From the NCBI RefSeq assembly GCF_018362975.1, contig NZ_CP074371.1, positions 4,216,001 through 4,280,000 on the forward strand: a DNA stretch of 64,000 nucleotides, given 5' to 3'. Origin of the DNA: Nocardia tengchongensis. GTDB lineage: Bacteria > Actinomycetota > Actinomycetes > Mycobacteriales > Mycobacteriaceae. The position numbers and the translations under genes were made by a program. Shown in pieces: positions 62,160 through 64,000 of the stretch. How positions within the stretch are numbered: the first letter of the stretch is position 1; each line of letters opens with the position of its first letter. Below the pieces are notes generated by a model. It was not told the origin of the DNA. It did not search any database and saw only the letters and a list, made by a program, of their open reading frames with translations.

Positions 62160-63026
62160 ATGTCCGAAAACTTCCCGGATCATCCAGCCGCCCTTTCTTC
62201 CACTCCCACCGACCTCTCCCTGCTGTTGCGGCCGGCCCCGCCCGGTGCGCCCACCGATATGGTCCGCATGCATCCGCGCAACGGTTATCTGCTGTGGGCC
62301 GATCTGCCGCCCGTGCTCGTGCTGGGCAGCTCCGGCGGCTCGGGTGCCACGACCACCGCGCTGGGCATCGCCGGCGCGGCCGCCTACGACTACGGCGAGC
62401 ATTCGCCGGTCGTGGTGGACGCGACCACGACCGGCGGTGATCTGGCCGCGCGCGGCTGCGACACCATCGACGCCGCCGGCACCGTGCAGTCCTGGCTGAA
62501 CATGGCGCACCGCAGCCTGCCCTCCACGGTCATCGACAGTTGCGGTGAAAACTCTTCCGGCGTAGGCGTTCTGCCGCGCGGACCCGAAGCGCTGCCGCGT
62601 CGCGAGACCTACTCCTCGGTGCATCGCGACCTGATCGAGGCGGGGTGCCTGCCGGTGTACGACGGTGGCGCGCCGGTTACCAGCCGGATGGTCGCGCCGT
62701 TGCTGTGCGACTCGCGGATCTCGCTGGTGATCACCCTCGCCGCGCGTCCCGATGCGGTGAACCGGCTCAAGCCCGCGCTGATCTGGCTGGATGACAATTA
62801 CAGCCAATACCATTTGGCCGAGGCGGTCATCGTGGTCACGCGTCAGCATCCCAAGGACGGGCCGCTGGTCACCGAGCATGTACGCAAGTACCTGGGCGAC
62901 GTGGTCCGCGCGGTGGCCGAGATCCCTTACGACACGCATCTGGGTGCCGGCGGGCCGGTGAGCTGGCGTCGCCTGGCACCGCCGACGCGCGCGGCGTATC
63001 GGCAATTGGTCAATCTACTTCGATAG
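62160..63026 (+). CDS. ParA/MinD-like ATPase with deviant P-loop
   Basis: 288 residues. The P-loop VLVLGSSGGSGATTTALGIA replaces the usual KGGxGKTT lysines with Ser and Ala, yet later features (VVVDATTTGGDLAARG, IPYDTHLGAGGPVSWRRL) follow the MinD/EspI-like pattern seen in actinobacterial type VII secretion and integral plasmid proteins. The N-terminal 40 residues are Pro-rich. Might bind but not hydrolyse ATP normally. Partners are not visible, apart from the short frame upstream. Confidence 0.75.
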   Translation: MSENFPDHPAALSSTPTDLSLLLRPAPPGAPTDMVRMHPRNGYLLWADLPPVLVLGSSGGSGATTTALGIAGAAAYDYGEHSPVVVDATTTGGDLAARGCDTIDAAGTVQSWLNMAHRSLPSTVIDSCGENSSGVGVLPRGPEALPRRETYSSVHRDLIEAGCLPVYDGGAPVTSRMVAPLLCDSRISLVITLAARPDAVNRLKPALIWLDDNYSQYHLAEAVIVVTRQHPKDGPLVTEHVRKYLGDVVRAVAEIPYDTHLGAGGPVSWRRLAPPTRAAYRQLVNLLR

Positions 63027-63096
63027 CCCCACAAGACCATTCGGTTCGTTTCCCGGGTTGGCCCGGCAGCGCGAGGGTTGCTGGCAGGATTGCCCC

Positions 63097-64000
63097 ATGA
63101 ATGCCTACGAGGTGACCGTGGGTGGCTCGCGCATCTCGACCGCCGGTGCCTCCGCGAAGGAATCGTTCGATCTCTGGGCGTCCATCCTGAGCGAGTCGAT
63201 GGTGAAGTGCTCGATGGAACCGCTCTCCGACGAACCGTTCCACGGCGTCCTCGACCCGCGCGTGCGCTCGGAACCGATATCGATTGCCCTGGTGGCGAAT
63301 TCGGACACGCTGGCGCGCCGCACACATCGCCACATCGCGAGCTCGGACTCCTCGTCCGTGCTCGCCTGCCTGACCACGGCCGGGGTGTGCGACGTCCGTT
63401 GCGGCGGAACCTATCTGCGCTCGCCTGTGGGCACCATGTTCGTGGTGGACGGCAATCGGCCGCAGGAGGCCGTCACCACCGGCTACCAGGGCATTATCAT
63501 CCGCGTCCGGCGCGACCTGCTGATGAGCGCCGCGGGCTTGCGTGAAGACCAGGTGCCGCAGGCGATGCGGTTCCAGCCGATCGGCCACGAGGGCTTGGTG
63601 ATCGACTACTTCCGGCGTCTGGTGCACCTGTCGCCCGCGGCGCTGGGCAATACGGCGATGCTCGACGCCGGTATCGGACTGCTCGCGGCGGGCCTGGCCC
63701 TGGGTAGCGACCAGCTGCCCGACGAGTGTGCGGCCAACACCCTCCTACGTCAGCAGGTGATCACCTTTCTCGAGGCGCACCTGAGCAATCCGGAACTGAC
63801 GCCGGACCGCATCGCCGTCGCGTGCGGGCTCTCGCGCCGCAAGCTGTTCCGGATCTTCGCCGACATCGACGGCGGCCCGATGATGGTGTTGCGCCGGCTG
63901 CGGGCCGAGCGCGCCCGGGAACTGCTGGTCGCCGCGCCCGATCGCACCATCGCCGCCATCGCGGACGCCTGCGGATTCACCGGGGACCGCAACTTCTATC
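63097..64000 (+). CDS. AraC-family regulator, cut by the window end
   Basis: 301 complete codons, still open at the edge. An N-terminal ligand domain of the AraC_binding_2 type (about 15-190, RSPVGTMFVVDGNRPQEAVTTGYQG) and the AraC HTH pair (about 225-301, LTPDRIAVACGLSRRKLFRIFADIDGGPM and TIAAIADACGFTGDRNFY). About 15-25 residues are missing at the C terminus. Confidence 0.9.
   Translation, partial: MNAYEVTVGGSRISTAGASAKESFDLWASILSESMVKCSMEPLSDEPFHGVLDPRVRSEPISIALVANSDTLARRTHRHIASSDSSSVLACLTTAGVCDVRCGGTYLRSPVGTMFVVDGNRPQEAVTTGYQGIIIRVRRDLLMSAAGLREDQVPQAMRFQPIGHEGLVIDYFRRLVHLSPAALGNTAMLDAGIGLLAAGLALGSDQLPDECAANTLLRQQVITFLEAHLSNPELTPDRIAVACGLSRRKLFRIFADIDGGPMMVLRRLRAERARELLVAAPDRTIAAIADACGFTGDRNFY

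Overview
The window is high-GC DNA with many GTG starts and short purine-rich ribosome sites. It carries paired cytochrome P450s, an F420-type (Ddn-like) protein, LIP-family secreted lipases, a class I cholesterol oxidase, a PASTA Ser/Thr kinase and an Lcp/MpaB-like oxygenase. Together these point to a mycolic-acid actinomycete, most likely Nocardia or a close relative. This is inference from gene content; no rRNA is present.

Layout. 0-9 kb: two P450s in tandem, a polytopic membrane protein coupled to a YgiD-type dioxygenase, an IclR regulator, an AI-2E exporter, remnants of an IS5-type transposase and a YeiH transporter, and a PAS-GGDEF cyclase. 9-14 kb: an AraC regulator divergent from a CMD-BKACE-MFS operon for a beta-keto acid or related compound. 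14-20 kb: a BlaI/M56 sensor pair whose presumed 16-bp operator occurs twice, upstream of blaI (shared with a secreted GH1 glucosidase) and upstream of a secreted dipeptidase-like hydrolase. 20-23 kb: an Lcp/MpaB-like oxygenase and TetR gene sharing a 13-bp motif. 23-37.6 kb: membrane proteins, a frameshifted lipase, a two-domain endolysin-like protein, carbonic anhydrase, a two-component system, baeRF and DUF2252 proteins, and a cupin/TetR pair around a 29-bp palindrome.

37.7-51.2 kb is accessory DNA at a tRNA-Pro(GGG) gene. A perfect 44-bp direct repeat of the 3' half of the tRNA brackets about 9.4 kb (41673-51133). This element encodes integrase, excisionase, a DUF5131 protein, an SpdB/DUF2637-like protein, a Toprim primase-like protein and cargo: an FAD monooxygenase, a DUF4231 protein and immunity-like small proteins. 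To its left, ending at the same repeat, is a decayed second integrase with its own terminator. That suggests an older tandem element, which may carry the two-gene helical membrane module at 37.7-40.2 kb. 51.3-64 kb: a TetR/lipase pair, cholesterol oxidase, PknB-like kinase, a TetR-controlled hydrolase-GH3 glucosidase operon, a ParA-like ATPase, and an AraC regulator cut by the window edge.

Seven otherwise well-conserved genes carry single-base frameshifts, mostly in G/C runs. This is either unusual decay or, more likely, residual indel error in the assembly. Most promising leads: the two-gene membrane module, the cluster of 17 GCGACA hexamers inside and just before the SpdB-like gene, and the BlaI regulon reaching a dipeptidase-like hydrolase.
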